Shown here: positions 8,688 through 17,134 of the stretch, piece by piece
Numbering within the stretch: the stretch's first letter is position 1
How the letters are laid out: every line of letters starts with the position of its first letter
Assembly (NCBI RefSeq): GCF_003003795.1
Contig: NZ_PVWK01000097.1
Location: 1 to 64,000 of the forward strand
Source of the DNA: Stenomitos frigidus ULC18
Lineage (GTDB): Bacteria > Cyanobacteriota > Cyanobacteriia > Leptolyngbyales > Leptolyngbyaceae
Reading direction: 5' to 3'
Length of the DNA stretch: 64,000 bases
Made by a program: the position numbers and the translations under genes
The notes under the pieces: model-generated
Seen by the model: only the letters and a program-made list of their open reading frames with translations
Database searches by the model: none
What the model was told of the DNA's origin: nothing

Positions 8688-9758
8688 TTAATCTTTATCC
8701 TCTTCAATCCGCGCCACGCCAGTCTTTGGATAGTAGTTACTCAAAATTTGCTTATAGGAGTAGCCTTGCTCGGCTAAAGCTAGAGCACCTAGCTGGCTCA
8801 TGCCCTTCCCTTGAAACGCCTCAGCCACAATGTCATCAGAGGCCGCATATAATGATTCAACAATGCCACCACGGTAGCTGACAAACTCGCCTGCGGTCGC
8901 ATCAACTGCCTCGCTCGTCGTGGCCGCTTCGCGCTGAATCCCGCTGTAGACCTGGTAATACTCCGTCGCGCCCATATGAAACAAAGGGCTGACAGGCTTG
9001 AAGTAGTAGGTCAGTGCGTAGGAGCGGGCTGCAACAGCTTGAGCCTTCAAGGCTTCCATTTTCCAACTGGGGGACACTTCACTGGCAACGACGCTGTAAA
9101 GGTACTGTCTCATATTAATGTAGTTGACCGCCCAAAGCTTGCCGTTGTTCACCACCAACAGGAGACGGCCACGGTAGGTGCGGTTGCCCAATTGAAATAC
9201 TCTACCAGGTGGGATTTCTAACCAAACGACTTCTGGTAATTGCCATTCACCGAAGCGCATGCCTGATCCATCAGGCTGAGCGCTATAAACGCTACCAGGC
9301 GGCAGTTGATGCAGTTTTTGCCCTTTTTGATCGAGCAAAAGGGCACCCGTTGGTGCACCAACGCTCACAACGGGCTGTCCTTCTGCGATCGCCACATGCA
9401 TTTCAATCAACGCATCGACCGACGATCCCAGCGCTCCGAAAGCTGCTTTCGATTGTCGATTAATGGCTTTTTGTTGTTCGGTTAAGGCAGTGGGGTCAAC
9501 CGGTTTAAGGGACGGCTTAGGAGTCGGCTTTTTCGTTGTCTGTGATGGTTGACTGGGCGTTACCAATGGGGACGGTGCGATCGTCTGTAGGGGAGACGCC
9601 GTGAGAGATGGACTTGGCGCTTGACTAGAGAGCTGTGCCTGCTGCCGACTTAAGGCAATGCCCAACAGTGAGAGCACTCCTATGAGCGGGATCGAAACCC
9701 AGAAAACAGGCTTCATCCATCGCAGTCGCGTTGTTTTGGGCTGATCGTTAGGCTTCAT
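8688..9758 (-). CDS. SpoIID/LytB domain protein
   Basis: The 356-residue protein starts with a cytoplasmic stub and one membrane helix (VFWVSIPLIGVLSLLGIAL, about 18-36), then a Pro/Ser/Thr-rich linker to residue 90, then a SpoIID domain. The hallmark VVASEVSPSWKMEALKAQAV, followed by AARSYAL, is present and the C-terminus has FQGKGMSQLGALALAEQGYS, all typical. SpoIID proteins of spore formers are lytic transglycosylases acting on denuded peptidoglycan. Cyanobacterial homologues are membrane-anchored, envelope-facing and less well characterised, but a peptidoglycan role is the natural inference. It is followed upstream by a DUF2301 gene on the same strand. Confidence 0.85.
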   Translation of the reverse strand: MKPNDQPKTTRLRWMKPVFWVSIPLIGVLSLLGIALSRQQAQLSSQAPSPSLTASPLQTIAPSPLVTPSQPSQTTKKPTPKPSLKPVDPTALTEQQKAINRQSKAAFGALGSSVDALIEMHVAIAEGQPVVSVGAPTGALLLDQKGQKLHQLPPGSVYSAQPDGSGMRFGEWQLPEVVWLEIPPGRVFQLGNRTYRGRLLLVVNNGKLWAVNYINMRQYLYSVVASEVSPSWKMEALKAQAVAARSYALTYYFKPVSPLFHMGATEYYQVYSGIQREAATTSEAVDATAGEFVSYRGGIVESLYAASDDIVAEAFQGKGMSQLGALALAEQGYSYKQILSNYYPKTGVARIEEDKD

Positions 9759-9832
9759 GCGCGATCGCTCCCTTCTCCTTCCACACCGTCATAACACCTT
9801 CGTCACAAGAGACGACATCGTCCAGCACACCA

Positions 9833-10492
9833 TTACGACGCCTCTGTTTTGGCCGACCGTTGCTGCTCCAGATACACAAACACACTCTTATCGCCGATAT
9901 CGGGTGGCAAGGGCTGAATGGCTTTACGTACTGCAAAAACCAGGAATAGTGCCGCCCAGAGAGCAAGTAAACCCTGCTCTAGGCCTAACGGCAGTAAACC
10001 GAACATGTGCCCTAACAACAATAGCGGCACCAAGGGTGTGAGCAGTTTTGTTTCTAAACGATTGAAGCAAACCCCTTCTTTGAAGAAAATACCAGTCAAC
10101 GCTGCGAAGGTAAACCCAATGCCTAAAATGTTCAGCGGTTGGTTGTAAACGGTGAGCGCAAAGGGTTCGGGGTGGAAATGGCCGATCGCAAACGCTGCGA
10201 TTGCGCCAATAGCCCAAAACGTTTGTAACGCCCGATGTAGCGCAACCATATAGATATGAATCATCAGCAAACTGACGCCCAGCGCTAAACAGAACCCCGT
10301 ATACAGCAGCGTCAGCCAGGGCAAGATCGCGGGATTCTCCGGTTGCCAGAGTACTAGCACGACCCCGATCGCAAAACACAGTGCAGCAGTCATCAAACCA
10401 GCACGATAAATGACAACGCCTCGGAGGTCGTCCGGGGTAATTGTGAACTCTCCAAACTGCCCTTGGTAAATCTCTGTCTCTAGTTGTGTCAT
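9833..10492 (-). CDS. DUF2301 family integral membrane protein
   Basis: The 219-residue product begins with a soluble stretch of about 27 residues (YQGQFGEFTITPDDLRGVVI) and then has about six hydrophobic helices. It matches the cyanobacterial DUF2301 family, of unknown function, over its whole length, including the end PPDIGDKSVFVYLEQQ. The start is ATG, near GCGATGACAC on the complementary strand, with no strong ribosome site. It overlaps nothing and lies 74 bp from the SpoIID-like gene downstream. Confidence 0.82.
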   Translation of the reverse strand: MTQLETEIYQGQFGEFTITPDDLRGVVIYRAGLMTAALCFAIGVVLVLWQPENPAILPWLTLLYTGFCLALGVSLLMIHIYMVALHRALQTFWAIGAIAAFAIGHFHPEPFALTVYNQPLNILGIGFTFAALTGIFFKEGVCFNRLETKLLTPLVPLLLLGHMFGLLPLGLEQGLLALWAALFLVFAVRKAIQPLPPDIGDKSVFVYLEQQRSAKTEAS

Positions 10493-10543
10493 CGCTAAAA
10501 TGTGACGAGTTTTGAGTGTGCTCTAACTATAAATAACCGACCA

Positions 10544-11422
10544 CTAACCACTGACTACTACACAAACCGAATCACTCCAACCTAAATTGAGTCTAGCCTG
10601 AGCGCTACTGCCATTAACGGCAATTTCAATCCATCCGTGGCTGCCAACGAGCGCCAGCAAGTCTCCAGGTTGGCTATCACTGTAGGTCTCCTTGCCCGGA
10701 AGCGTTGTGTGGTCGATCAATACTGACCACTGGTTACCAAACACCTGCACACCTGGAATATTAGTAATTAAATTGCCAAAGTGGTCGATCGCTTGAACAT
10801 AGCCTTCGATTTTGTAACCGTGAGGGGCGATCGCTGCCGTGTCTTGTTTGAGCACAGCATCAGCTTGAGGCAACTCAACGGGTTCTTCATACAGGTAGCA
10901 CGGGGGAAGATCAAGGGTAACGAGCGTTTCGGGTGCAACGCGCTGACCGAGTTGATTGAGCGGTACGCCGCTAGCAAGATGAGCCCCCACTGGTGCAAAA
11001 ATATCGCGTCCGTGAAAGGTGGCACTCGGCTTTGGTGTGCACCAGTACTGCGGCTGAGTCAGTGCAATAGCTGTTATGACGGTGTGAGCCGCAAGGACAC
11101 CACTGAAGAGTCCATTATCGGGACCAACCAAGTAGGCAGTGGGATGAGCCGCATCCTCACCGACAGCAACGGCGATCGCTCGTCGAGTACTGCCCACCCC
11201 CGGATCAACCACGGCAACATGCACCGTGCCTGGCGGAAAGTAAGCATAGGCAGTCATCAGAGTAAAACTCGCTAGAGCAATATTCTGTGGGGGAATCTGA
11301 TGGGTCAAATCGATGACGGTTAGAGTTGCGTTGACCCGCGCGATGGCCCCTTTCATGATGCCAACGTAGCCATCGCTCAAGCCAAAATCGCTGAGGAGTG
11401 TGAGAAGACCGCGCTGCTCCAT
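10544..11422 (-). CDS. SAM hydrolase / hydroxide adenosyltransferase (DUF62)
   Basis: The protein matches the DUF62 family: LTLLSDFGLSDGYVGIMKG at the N-terminus, IDLTHQIPPQNI, VHVAVVDPGVGSTRR, LVGPDNGLFSGVL and a second beta-barrel domain with DHFGNLITNIP. Members related to fluorinase and chlorinase use water or hydroxide to cleave S-adenosylmethionine into adenosine and methionine. The conserved DHFGNL block is intact, so activity is likely. I start it at the ATG at 11422 (292 aa), just after AAGGCAAGG, because the longer frame up to 11506 overlaps the next gene and adds residues not seen in the family. Confidence 0.82.
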   Translation of the reverse strand: MEQRGLLTLLSDFGLSDGYVGIMKGAIARVNATLTVIDLTHQIPPQNIALASFTLMTAYAYFPPGTVHVAVVDPGVGSTRRAIAVAVGEDAAHPTAYLVGPDNGLFSGVLAAHTVITAIALTQPQYWCTPKPSATFHGRDIFAPVGAHLASGVPLNQLGQRVAPETLVTLDLPPCYLYEEPVELPQADAVLKQDTAAIAPHGYKIEGYVQAIDHFGNLITNIPGVQVFGNQWSVLIDHTTLPGKETYSDSQPGDLLALVGSHGWIEIAVNGSSAQARLNLGWSDSVCVVVSG

Positions 11423-11447
11423 ACCTTGCCTTGCGCCATGTGCTACC

Positions 11448-11798
11448 TTACGCGTTGACTGACAGGACTTGCCACACAGGCTCTGCGCGATCGCTGGGCT
11501 GCTCAAAAGACCGCACCTGCTCCATCGATTCTAGTTCAATAATCGCCTCAATCGATTGGTAGACAGCATTTAGCGCTTCTTCCATAGTTTGCTCGGAGCC
11601 AAGGAAGTAACCATAGCGGAGGGCACCCTCACGCTTCTGGTCAATTGGATGCGACCAATGAAGCCACAAGCCTTTATCAGTTCGCTCTCTAAAAACACGA
11701 CTCAGAAAGATTTCCCATCCCAGATAAATATTGATGGGTTGGGCCGTAATCGCAGCAGACATGTCAACGTTTCGAACGGTCGGATGAGTATTTTTCAT
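11448..11798 (-). CDS. Hypothetical cyanobacterial protein, 116 aa
   Basis: I do not recognise a named family. The protein is soluble, with an N-terminal Thr/Ala-rich stretch, a beta-type centre (INIYLGWEIFLSRV) and a helical segment (EEALNAVYQSIEAIIELE). It is 26 bp upstream of the SAM hydrolase gene on the same strand, so the two may form a transcription unit. Start sites at 11798 and an internal ATG (MSAAITAQ) are both possible. Confidence 0.6.
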   Translation of the reverse strand: MKNTHPTVRNVDMSAAITAQPINIYLGWEIFLSRVFRERTDKGLWLHWSHPIDQKREGALRYGYFLGSEQTMEEALNAVYQSIEAIIELESMEQVRSFEQPSDRAEPVWQVLSVNA

Positions 11799-12119
11799 CG
11801 TTCGCTACCATTCATGGTTTATCAAACACTTTTTTAACGATCGCTCGATGCACCGGGTTGCGCCGACAACAATTGTGACAAAAACCTTACTTCAACAATG
11901 CCCCTATTGGCGCTGTTTTACCTCTATCAGTAGTTCGATTTCACGCATAGATGGTGCCCTTCCGGACGCTGTGCAAAGACCTTCTCATTTTTTTAGGCTG
12001 ACGCTAAAAAGTGAGCTACCAAATGTTATGAAATGTAGACTTTAAACCAATAAAAGCGATGAATCACTAATGTTGAAAAATGCGATCGCACTTGCCTAAG
12101 TCGCAAAAAGTTAAATTCC
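11799..12119. other. Intergenic region, divergent promoters
   Basis: This 320-bp region lies between two divergent genes. It holds no supported ORF. The right part leads into an NtcA-type site and the pirA promoter. An isolated TGCGATCGCA HIP1-type site lies at about 12081-12090. Confidence 0.5.
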
Positions 12120-12158
12120 GTATCGTAAACTACAGTTTCACCTTGTAAGTGTTAGAAT
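12120..12158 (+). promoter_or_regulatory. NtcA-type box and -10 element upstream of pirA
   Basis: GTA-N8-TAC is perfect at 12120-12133, the palindrome bound by the nitrogen regulator NtcA. A -10 element, TAGAAT, lies 19 bp further on at 12153-12158, close to the spacing of NtcA-dependent class II promoters. NtcA control of the small gene downstream fits its proposed role at the PII/arginine node. Confidence 0.7.
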
Positions 12159-12205
12159 TGATTCCGACGTCCAGTATCACATTTCCTTTTGAACTAATGT
12201 CTAAC

Positions 12206-12361
12206 ATGAACAGAATCCGTCAGGAAAGTACAGCACAGGCATCTCAAACGCATCGCGCCAATATGCAAAAGAACTTGCAACGTCGCCTAGAAGCTGCCAG
12301 AGCTAAAGGTGATGAAGCGTTGATCCGTTTGCTAGAAGCAGAAGCAAATTACATTGGCTAA
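12206..12361 (+). CDS. pirA: PII-interacting regulator of arginine synthesis, PirA-like
   Basis: The 51-residue product, MNRIRQES at the start and then HRANMQKNLQRRLEAARAKG followed by a short acidic end with RLLEAEANYIG, has the layout of the cyanobacterial PirA family. PirA binds the PII signal protein and thereby limits activation of N-acetylglutamate kinase, so it tunes arginine synthesis to nitrogen supply. The frame is open from a GTG at 12149, but that codon is inside the promoter, so the ATG at 12206 (or 12197, giving 54 aa) is the likely start. The gene is monocistronic: an NtcA box lies upstream and a strong terminator downstream. The assignment rests on remembered family sequence and promoter context, not on a search. 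Confidence 0.7.
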   Translation: MNRIRQESTAQASQTHRANMQKNLQRRLEAARAKGDEALIRLLEAEANYIG

Positions 12362-12441
12362 GCGATACGATCGCAGCCTAGATGGTAGATTTGCTGCAGA
12401 GAAGGCAGAGCTTAAGCCATTCCTCCACCAGATCTGGTTAG

Positions 12442-12482
12442 AAAAGCCAGGATCGATTAAATCAATCGATCCTGGCTTTTTT
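12442..12482 (+). terminator. Rho-independent terminator after pirA
   Basis: A perfect 17-bp stem (AAAAGCCAGGATCGATT and its complement) closes a 5-base loop and is followed by a T tract. The stem's A-rich side lets it work in both directions. Nothing reads toward it from the right at close range. Confidence 0.9.
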
Positions 12483-12610
12483 AAGTGACGGGACTGACGG
12501 AACTGGATCGTTTCTGCATCAGTCCTGAGCCATTCAGGACCATTACCCATCACTTGAGCGGCGAGGGCGATCGCCTCGACCTGCTTGCGTTAGTCTCGCG
12601 ACGCCTCTCC

Positions 12611-13462
12611 TCAAAGTTTCAGGACTTCACCCACCTTCATCGTGCGAAACTGGCTTTTGACACCCTGCTGCCGCAAGGCTTGAGAAAACGCCTGCGGTGT
12701 GCCTGGTAGGTTGAAGACGCCATAATGCATTGGTATGACCGTCGTTGGATTAACCAACTTGACCGCTTCGGCTGCCCGTTGAGGACCCATTGTAAACTGG
12801 TCGCCAATGCAGGCAAGCATTACGCTCACTTGCCTAAACTGAGGAATGAGCGCCATATCCGAAAACAGGTCGGTGTCACCCGTGTGATAAATGACAGGAC
12901 CGTTTTTGACACTAATCAAGAAGCCGCCAGGATTGCCTGCAAAGACAGCAGGACTACCATCAGAGGCAACCGAAGAACTGTGAACGGCTGGAATGAACGC
13001 AACCTTCACTTCACCGTTGACCAAAGTGAGTTCACCACCAAAATTGCCCTGAGTCTCAAAGGGGACTAGATTTTTGGGATAACCGCTGAAGGCAACCATT
13101 GCTTGTCCTAAATCATAGGTACTGACCAGCTTCGCGTTTGTTTTCTTGGCGATTTCTACAGCATTGCCAACATGATCAGAGTGACCGTGCGTGACCAGGA
13201 TGAAATCGACCTGCTTCAGGGCTGCTAGATCGGCTTTGCCGTTGGGGTTGAGAGGATTTTCAAGCCAGGGGTCAATCAGTAATACTTTACCAGAAGGGGT
13301 TGTGAGCTTAAACGCCGATTGCCCGTACCACAACAGCTGCGTGTTGCCTGCTTGAGCGTTACTAACGCTATGCAGCCCAAAGATCACGGCAGTCAGCATA
13401 AGCGCCGCGAGTGCAAGGCCCATCTTGAGCGCATGCTGCCGCACCCAGTTCCATTGATTCAT
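12611..13462 (-). CDS. Secreted metallo-beta-lactamase-fold hydrolase
   Basis: After an N-terminal signal (QHALKMGLALAALMLTAVIF, then GLHSVSNAQA with an AxA-type cleavage site) comes a compact MBL-fold domain of about 230 residues related to UPF0173 hydrolases. Motifs are THGHSDHVGNA (metal ligands), HTGDTDLFSD and IPMHYGVF. Members are predicted metal-dependent hydrolases with unknown substrates; here export to periplasm or thylakoid lumen is likely. I chose the ATG at 13462 because AAAGG precedes it and it begins the signal; the frame continues 29 codons upstream to 13549 without support. It is separate from ilvE (108 bp). Confidence 0.82.
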   Translation of the reverse strand: MNQWNWVRQHALKMGLALAALMLTAVIFGLHSVSNAQAGNTQLLWYGQSAFKLTTPSGKVLLIDPWLENPLNPNGKADLAALKQVDFILVTHGHSDHVGNAVEIAKKTNAKLVSTYDLGQAMVAFSGYPKNLVPFETQGNFGGELTLVNGEVKVAFIPAVHSSSVASDGSPAVFAGNPGGFLISVKNGPVIYHTGDTDLFSDMALIPQFRQVSVMLACIGDQFTMGPQRAAEAVKLVNPTTVIPMHYGVFNLPGTPQAFSQALRQQGVKSQFRTMKVGEVLKL

Positions 13463-13570
13463 GTTGATATCCTTTACGTTGACGATCGCAGCATCGATCA
13501 CATGACTGCCGTTGTACAGCCAGACCTTGCTCCAGAGAGACTTTACCACTGAACGCGGTCGTCGTTGTCG

Positions 13571-14485
13571 CTAGTTAAACGCGATCGTGTCCACCCAATC
13601 CTGGTACTGTGGTTCGCGCTTCTCGGTAATGGCAATCAGCGTTGTGCGCAGCCGTTCGGTGATGGGACGGTCAGCAGGCAGGGTGTAGTTTTCAACACGT
13701 TTCACGGGTGCAACCTTTGCAGCGGTGCCTGTCAGAAAAACCTCGTCAGCAATGTACAGTTCTGATTTATCCACTGGACGCTCGATCGTGGGAATACCCA
13801 TAGCTTTGGCAAGCGTCAGGACGCTGTCTCGTGTAATGCCTTCCAGAATGTCTTGATCAAACCCAGGCGTAATCAATTGCCCGTTGCGAACGATGAAAAT
13901 ATTCATCCCGGAGGCTTCGCTAACTTTTCCCTGTGTGTTGAGCATAATGGCTTCATCAAACCCTGACTCCGCCGCCTCTGTTTTGGCAAGCGCAGAAGCG
14001 ATATACGCAGCCGTAATCTTCCCACGTAGCGGCATGCTGTTATCAGCCTGACGCTGCCAGGAGCTAATGCGGCAACTCACACCCGTCGGCGACAAATAAT
14101 CGTCCATTGCCAGACCGTAGACCAGGAGACTCTTTTCCACCTGGTGCAGCCTGGGCGCAATGCCAAGTCCGGATGTATAGACGAGGGGGCGAATATAGAA
14201 TGGACGCGTCGGACGGTTTTTTTGAATAAAATCGACAATCACCTGCTTGATCGTACTGCTGGGCAGATCGTAATGCAGAAAGCGAGCGCTTTGGCTTAGA
14301 CGATGGCAATGACGCTCCAGTCGAAAGAGCAGTACTTGGTTTGCGTTCTGCGGGTCGGGAATGCCGCGTAAGCCACCGATCGCCCCAGTGCCATAGTGCA
14401 ACGCATGCGTCGCAATCGAAATCTTGGCCTCTGTGAAGGGCATAAATTGATCATGAACGTAGGCGATCGGAAGAAAAGTATCCAT
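13571..14485 (-). CDS. ilvE: Branched-chain amino acid aminotransferase
   Basis: This 304-residue class IV PLP aminotransferase has the catalytic lysine at Lys156 (PLRGKITAAY), the family signature EAIMLNTQGKVSEASGMNIF, and GITRDSVLTLAKAMG. The N-terminus has HALHYGTGAIGGLRG, typical of IlvE rather than D-amino-acid or aminodeoxychorismate enzymes. It catalyses the last step in leucine, isoleucine and valine synthesis with glutamate as donor. It lies 40 bp downstream of the phosphatase-like gene on the same strand. Confidence 0.9.
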   Translation of the reverse strand: MDTFLPIAYVHDQFMPFTEAKISIATHALHYGTGAIGGLRGIPDPQNANQVLLFRLERHCHRLSQSARFLHYDLPSSTIKQVIVDFIQKNRPTRPFYIRPLVYTSGLGIAPRLHQVEKSLLVYGLAMDDYLSPTGVSCRISSWQRQADNSMPLRGKITAAYIASALAKTEAAESGFDEAIMLNTQGKVSEASGMNIFIVRNGQLITPGFDQDILEGITRDSVLTLAKAMGIPTIERPVDKSELYIADEVFLTGTAAKVAPVKRVENYTLPADRPITERLRTTLIAITEKREPQYQDWVDTIAFN

Positions 14486-14524
14486 GAGTCTGCGTAGTGA
14501 TTGAAACGTGAGTGGTTGAAAAAG

Positions 14525-14989
14525 CTAGTGCTGTTGATAGTACTGCACGACCTGCTCAATGAACGTCTGCCAGCGATCGTTGGGTACCCACATAGCATGT
14601 AAAGCTCGCTTGGCAACCGTCTCATCAACTCCTTCACACAGCCGCCGATAGAGATACATAAACGCCGAAACCCGCATGTTTTTTGCGCAGTGAATAAAAA
14701 CTGGCGTCTCTGCATAGGCTTGCAGGATGCCAAAGAACTGCTGCACATCCGCTAATGTTGGCTCTTCCCAAAGCACTGGGATGTGGACGTACGTCATCCC
14801 CTGTGCTTCGACTAAAGCCTGCTCATTGGGTAGAGCATTAGTCGAACTTGGTGGTGCCAAATTGATCACCACATGGTAGCCTGCCGCCTGGATAGCGGCA
14901 AACTGCGCCTCAGTGGGTTGACCTGCCGTGGCAATGTCATCTTCTAGCTGGAGAAAATTATAGATTTGGGCGATCGCGGTTTTAGCCAT
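14525..14989 (-). CDS. Protein tyrosine phosphatase-like protein
   Basis: The 154-residue protein has the fold layout of dual-specificity phosphatases: an N-terminal AGQPTEAQFAAIQAAGYHVV, then NLAPPSS and a P-loop FIHCAKNMRVSAF, followed by helices. The P-loop reads HC-x4-R, one residue shorter than the classic CX5R of tyrosine phosphatases. The HCxxNMRVS form is, as I recall, characteristic of this subfamily, whose members are annotated as phosphatase-like and whose activity is uncertain. It probably shares a transcript with ilvE downstream. Upstream is an AT-rich 190-bp region divergent to the gene at 15179. Confidence 0.75.
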   Translation of the reverse strand: MAKTAIAQIYNFLQLEDDIATAGQPTEAQFAAIQAAGYHVVINLAPPSSTNALPNEQALVEAQGMTYVHIPVLWEEPTLADVQQFFGILQAYAETPVFIHCAKNMRVSAFMYLYRRLCEGVDETVAKRALHAMWVPNDRWQTFIEQVVQYYQQH

Positions 14990-15178
14990 AGTTGATTTGT
15001 GTTCATTAAAGCAGTCCGAAAGCGGCCTCCATCGCTACACACCAAGACGTTTTTAAATCTTCTTACAAAAGCTTTTTGTTCGCATCAAGATTGTGAGAAG
15101 CCTGTTGACATTCCAGGAGGGGTGGGTACATTAGATTGAAGTTTACTTAATCATTCAGGAAGCGTTTGGCATCCATCT

Positions 15179-15421
15179 ATGGGTAGAAAAAAGAATCGAT
15201 CAGTTTTAACGTTGATTCTCGCGTGTAGCGCAGCTGGAGTCGTTTTGGGCGGTACCGCAAGTTGGGCCGATAGCAATAGCTGCTTGCAAGAGGCAGCACC
15301 ATCCGCTCAATGCCTCACAAAAAGCCCGCTTACAAGAACGATCGAAGGCATGAGCGTGGGCTTAGTTGCAGGGGTCGGGGCTGCCTTGGGTGCAGCCTGG
15401 CAAGCGAAACGAGCAGGCTAG
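15179..15421 (+). CDS. Small exported or membrane protein, 80 aa
   Basis: The protein begins with a basic stub and a signal-like helix (VLTLILACSAAGVVLGGTAS), then a short Cys-containing segment (CLQEAAPSAQC) and a glycine-rich hydrophobic helix near the end (MSVGLVAGVGAALGAAW), closing with QAKRAG. This suggests a small protein with two membrane or export segments. I do not recognise a named family. The ATG follows GGAAGCGTTTGGCATCCATCT, so the ribosome site is distant. Confidence 0.6.
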   Translation: MGRKKNRSVLTLILACSAAGVVLGGTASWADSNSCLQEAAPSAQCLTKSPLTRTIEGMSVGLVAGVGAALGAAWQAKRAG

Positions 15422-15446
15422 AGTGGGGCAAAAGGTTTGCTTAGGA

Positions 15447-15559
15447 GATTTCTAGCAAACAAAAGGCCCATACGAGAAGCTTTGAGCACAATGTTAACGG
15501 TTAGAGGCCAAGACTCTGGCAAAACCTGCCCCTATCCCAACGGTAACTTTTTGCTTGGA
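15447..15559. repeat. Dispersed repeat, copy A
   Basis: About 113 bp match the segment at 57187-57300: shared blocks include TTTCTAG.AAACAAAAG, GTTAACGG.TAGA, CAAGACTCTGGCAAAA and AACGGTAA. In both places it lies directly beyond the 3' end of a gene. Inner segments can pair (GGGGCAGG with CCTGCCCC-type stretches). It may be a small non-autonomous element. Confidence 0.7.
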
Positions 15560-15566
15560 AAGCTCC

Positions 15567-16298
15567 TTAGTTCTTGGCGCGATCGCTCTTTGCCCCTGGT
15601 GATCGCGTCGCTGTATGACTCGTATTTGCCTCTCGAGCGCGAGGCGGTGCTTCTGGTTGGAGTTGCTGACGGCCATTGCGAACCACCCGCATCATTTCGC
15701 TGAGCTGTCGCTCCATTTCTTGAAGCACCCGATCAGCGTATTCGTCTGCACCAGCCTGAATTTCTTCACATTCTGCGATCGCTAACCGCTGCATTTCTTC
15801 CAATTCTTGCTGAGCCTGACGGCGCATCCGTTCGATTTCAGCGATCGTTTGGGCTTCTGCGGCCTCGCACTCCTGTTGTGCCTGCTGCCTGATTTGCTGC
15901 GCTTCAATCTCTGCCTGGCGCAAAATCCCCATTTCATTCAAAATTTGGGCAGCCTGTCGTTCAGCATTTTCGACGATTTCCTGAGCGTATTGCTCAGCCT
16001 GCAGAAAAAGCTCATCTTTTTGACGGACGAGCGCATCCGCTTCATGAAAGGCTTCGGGTAGGCTCAGCCGCACTAAATCAAGCTGCTCTAATAACTGCTC
16101 TTCATCCACCCACGTCCAGCGCGTCATGGGCACGCGTGGGCTGTCGAGAATTATTTCCTCCAGCCGATTTAACTCTCGCTGGATGTCTACGCTTCCCGCT
16201 CGGGGAGACTCTCCGCGAGTGGTTCCGTTTTGGGCGGCTCCTGCGTTGGCACTAAATCCGTGGTCTGGGCTGATGCTGGAGGAATCTTGGCGAAGCAT
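15567..16298 (-). CDS. DivIVA-like coiled-coil protein (Cdv3-like)
   Basis: The 243-residue protein has a variable N-terminus, a conserved segment ([20 protein letters not shown], about 36-56), a linker, and a long Gln/Glu-rich coiled coil (about 80-215) with repeated AQQE and AECEE runs, ending in a basic tail. This is the layout of the cyanobacterial DivIVA-domain protein called Cdv3 in Synechococcus, which is needed for normal cell division. The gene follows coaD and its 5' end overlaps coaD by 112 bp in another frame. No Shine-Dalgarno sequence precedes the ATG at 16298. A shorter start is possible, but the conserved block begins right at the coaD stop, so some overlap is unavoidable. Confidence 0.75.
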   Translation of the reverse strand: MLRQDSSSISPDHGFSANAGAAQNGTTRGESPRAGSVDIQRELNRLEEIILDSPRVPMTRWTWVDEEQLLEQLDLVRLSLPEAFHEADALVRQKDELFLQAEQYAQEIVENAERQAAQILNEMGILRQAEIEAQQIRQQAQQECEAAEAQTIAEIERMRRQAQQELEEMQRLAIAECEEIQAGADEYADRVLQEMERQLSEMMRVVRNGRQQLQPEAPPRAREANTSHTATRSPGAKSDRAKN

Positions 16299-16759
16299 TG
16301 GTAAATATCTACAGCGACATGTTTTGGAACAAGATGATCGATCGCACCGCCAAATCTGGCGATTTCCTTCACGAGACTGCTGCTTAAAAAACTGTATTCA
16401 TTCGACGTGGCCAAAAAAACGGTTTCAATCTGAGCAGAAAGGGTTTTATTAGTATGAGCCATTTGCAGTTCCATCTCAAAGTCAGAAAGAACTCGCAAGC
16501 CTCGAAGCAAAGCGGTCGCGTGTCGCATCTTGGCGTAGTTGATCGTTAAGCCATCAAAGCTATCAACTTCAAGATTGGACAGGTGTGGAGTGGATCGACG
16601 GATCTGTTCGATCCGTTCTGGCACTGTAAACAATGGCGTTTTGTTTGGGTTACGCAAAACTGCCACGATGACCTGGTCAAAGAGTTTACAGCCTCGCTCA
16701 ATAATGTCGAGGTGCCCTAAAGTAATAGGATCAAAGCTACCAGGGTAAATCGCAAGCAC
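16187..16759 (-). CDS. coaD: Phosphopantetheine adenylyltransferase
   Basis: The enzyme joins 4'-phosphopantetheine to ATP in coenzyme A synthesis. The first 160 residues form a complete Coa[19 protein letters not shown] (with the nucleotidyltransferase T/HxGH motif), [18 protein letters not shown], and the ISSTxxR-like segment here read as [13 protein letters not shown]. It is followed by a Pro/Glu/Thr-rich tail of about 30 residues, longer than the usual length of about 160, which is the region that overlaps the start of the cdv3-like gene. The tail may be tolerated because it is disordered. Confidence 0.92.
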   Translation of the reverse strand: MLAIYPGSFDPITLGHLDIIERGCKLFDQVIVAVLRNPNKTPLFTVPERIEQIRRSTPHLSNLEVDSFDGLTINYAKMRHATALLRGLRVLSDFEMELQMAHTNKTLSAQIETVFLATSNEYSFLSSSLVKEIARFGGAIDHLVPKHVAVDIYQCFAKIPPASAQTTDLVPTQEPPKTEPLAESLPEREA

Positions 16760-17134
16760 GGACAGTGACCAACGCTACTGAGGCGATTATAAAAGGAAAT
16801 GCCTCAGACTAAACCGAGTACTGGTCAGCGAGCTCCATCGAATGAACATTGACTTGAAGAGTCAACAAGGCTCAGTAGCTGTGGATACAGTATGAATAAT
16901 CCCACTTTGGAAATCTTCCTACTTTACCAGATTAATATGATTTCATCAAAAAATATCTACGTGAAAAATATCTACTTGGTGATGAAGCATACGCTTGCAG
17001 AGTCTCAGAGTAAGCCTATGACTTCTCGTGTTGATCTTTAACATTTCCATTAAGAGGCGGCTGTGGAACGTAGGGAATAGAGCATGAAAGTGGTGTTGTT
17101 AGTGAAAACTGTTGCAAATATTAAGGGGTAGACA
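16760..17134. other. Intergenic region, 375 bp
   Basis: AT-rich region between coaD and the divergent gene at 17135. It must hold promoters for both. I see no ORF and no clear operator. A short repeat AAAAATATCTAC-GTG-AAAAATATCTAC occurs at about 16949-16975. Confidence 0.4.
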
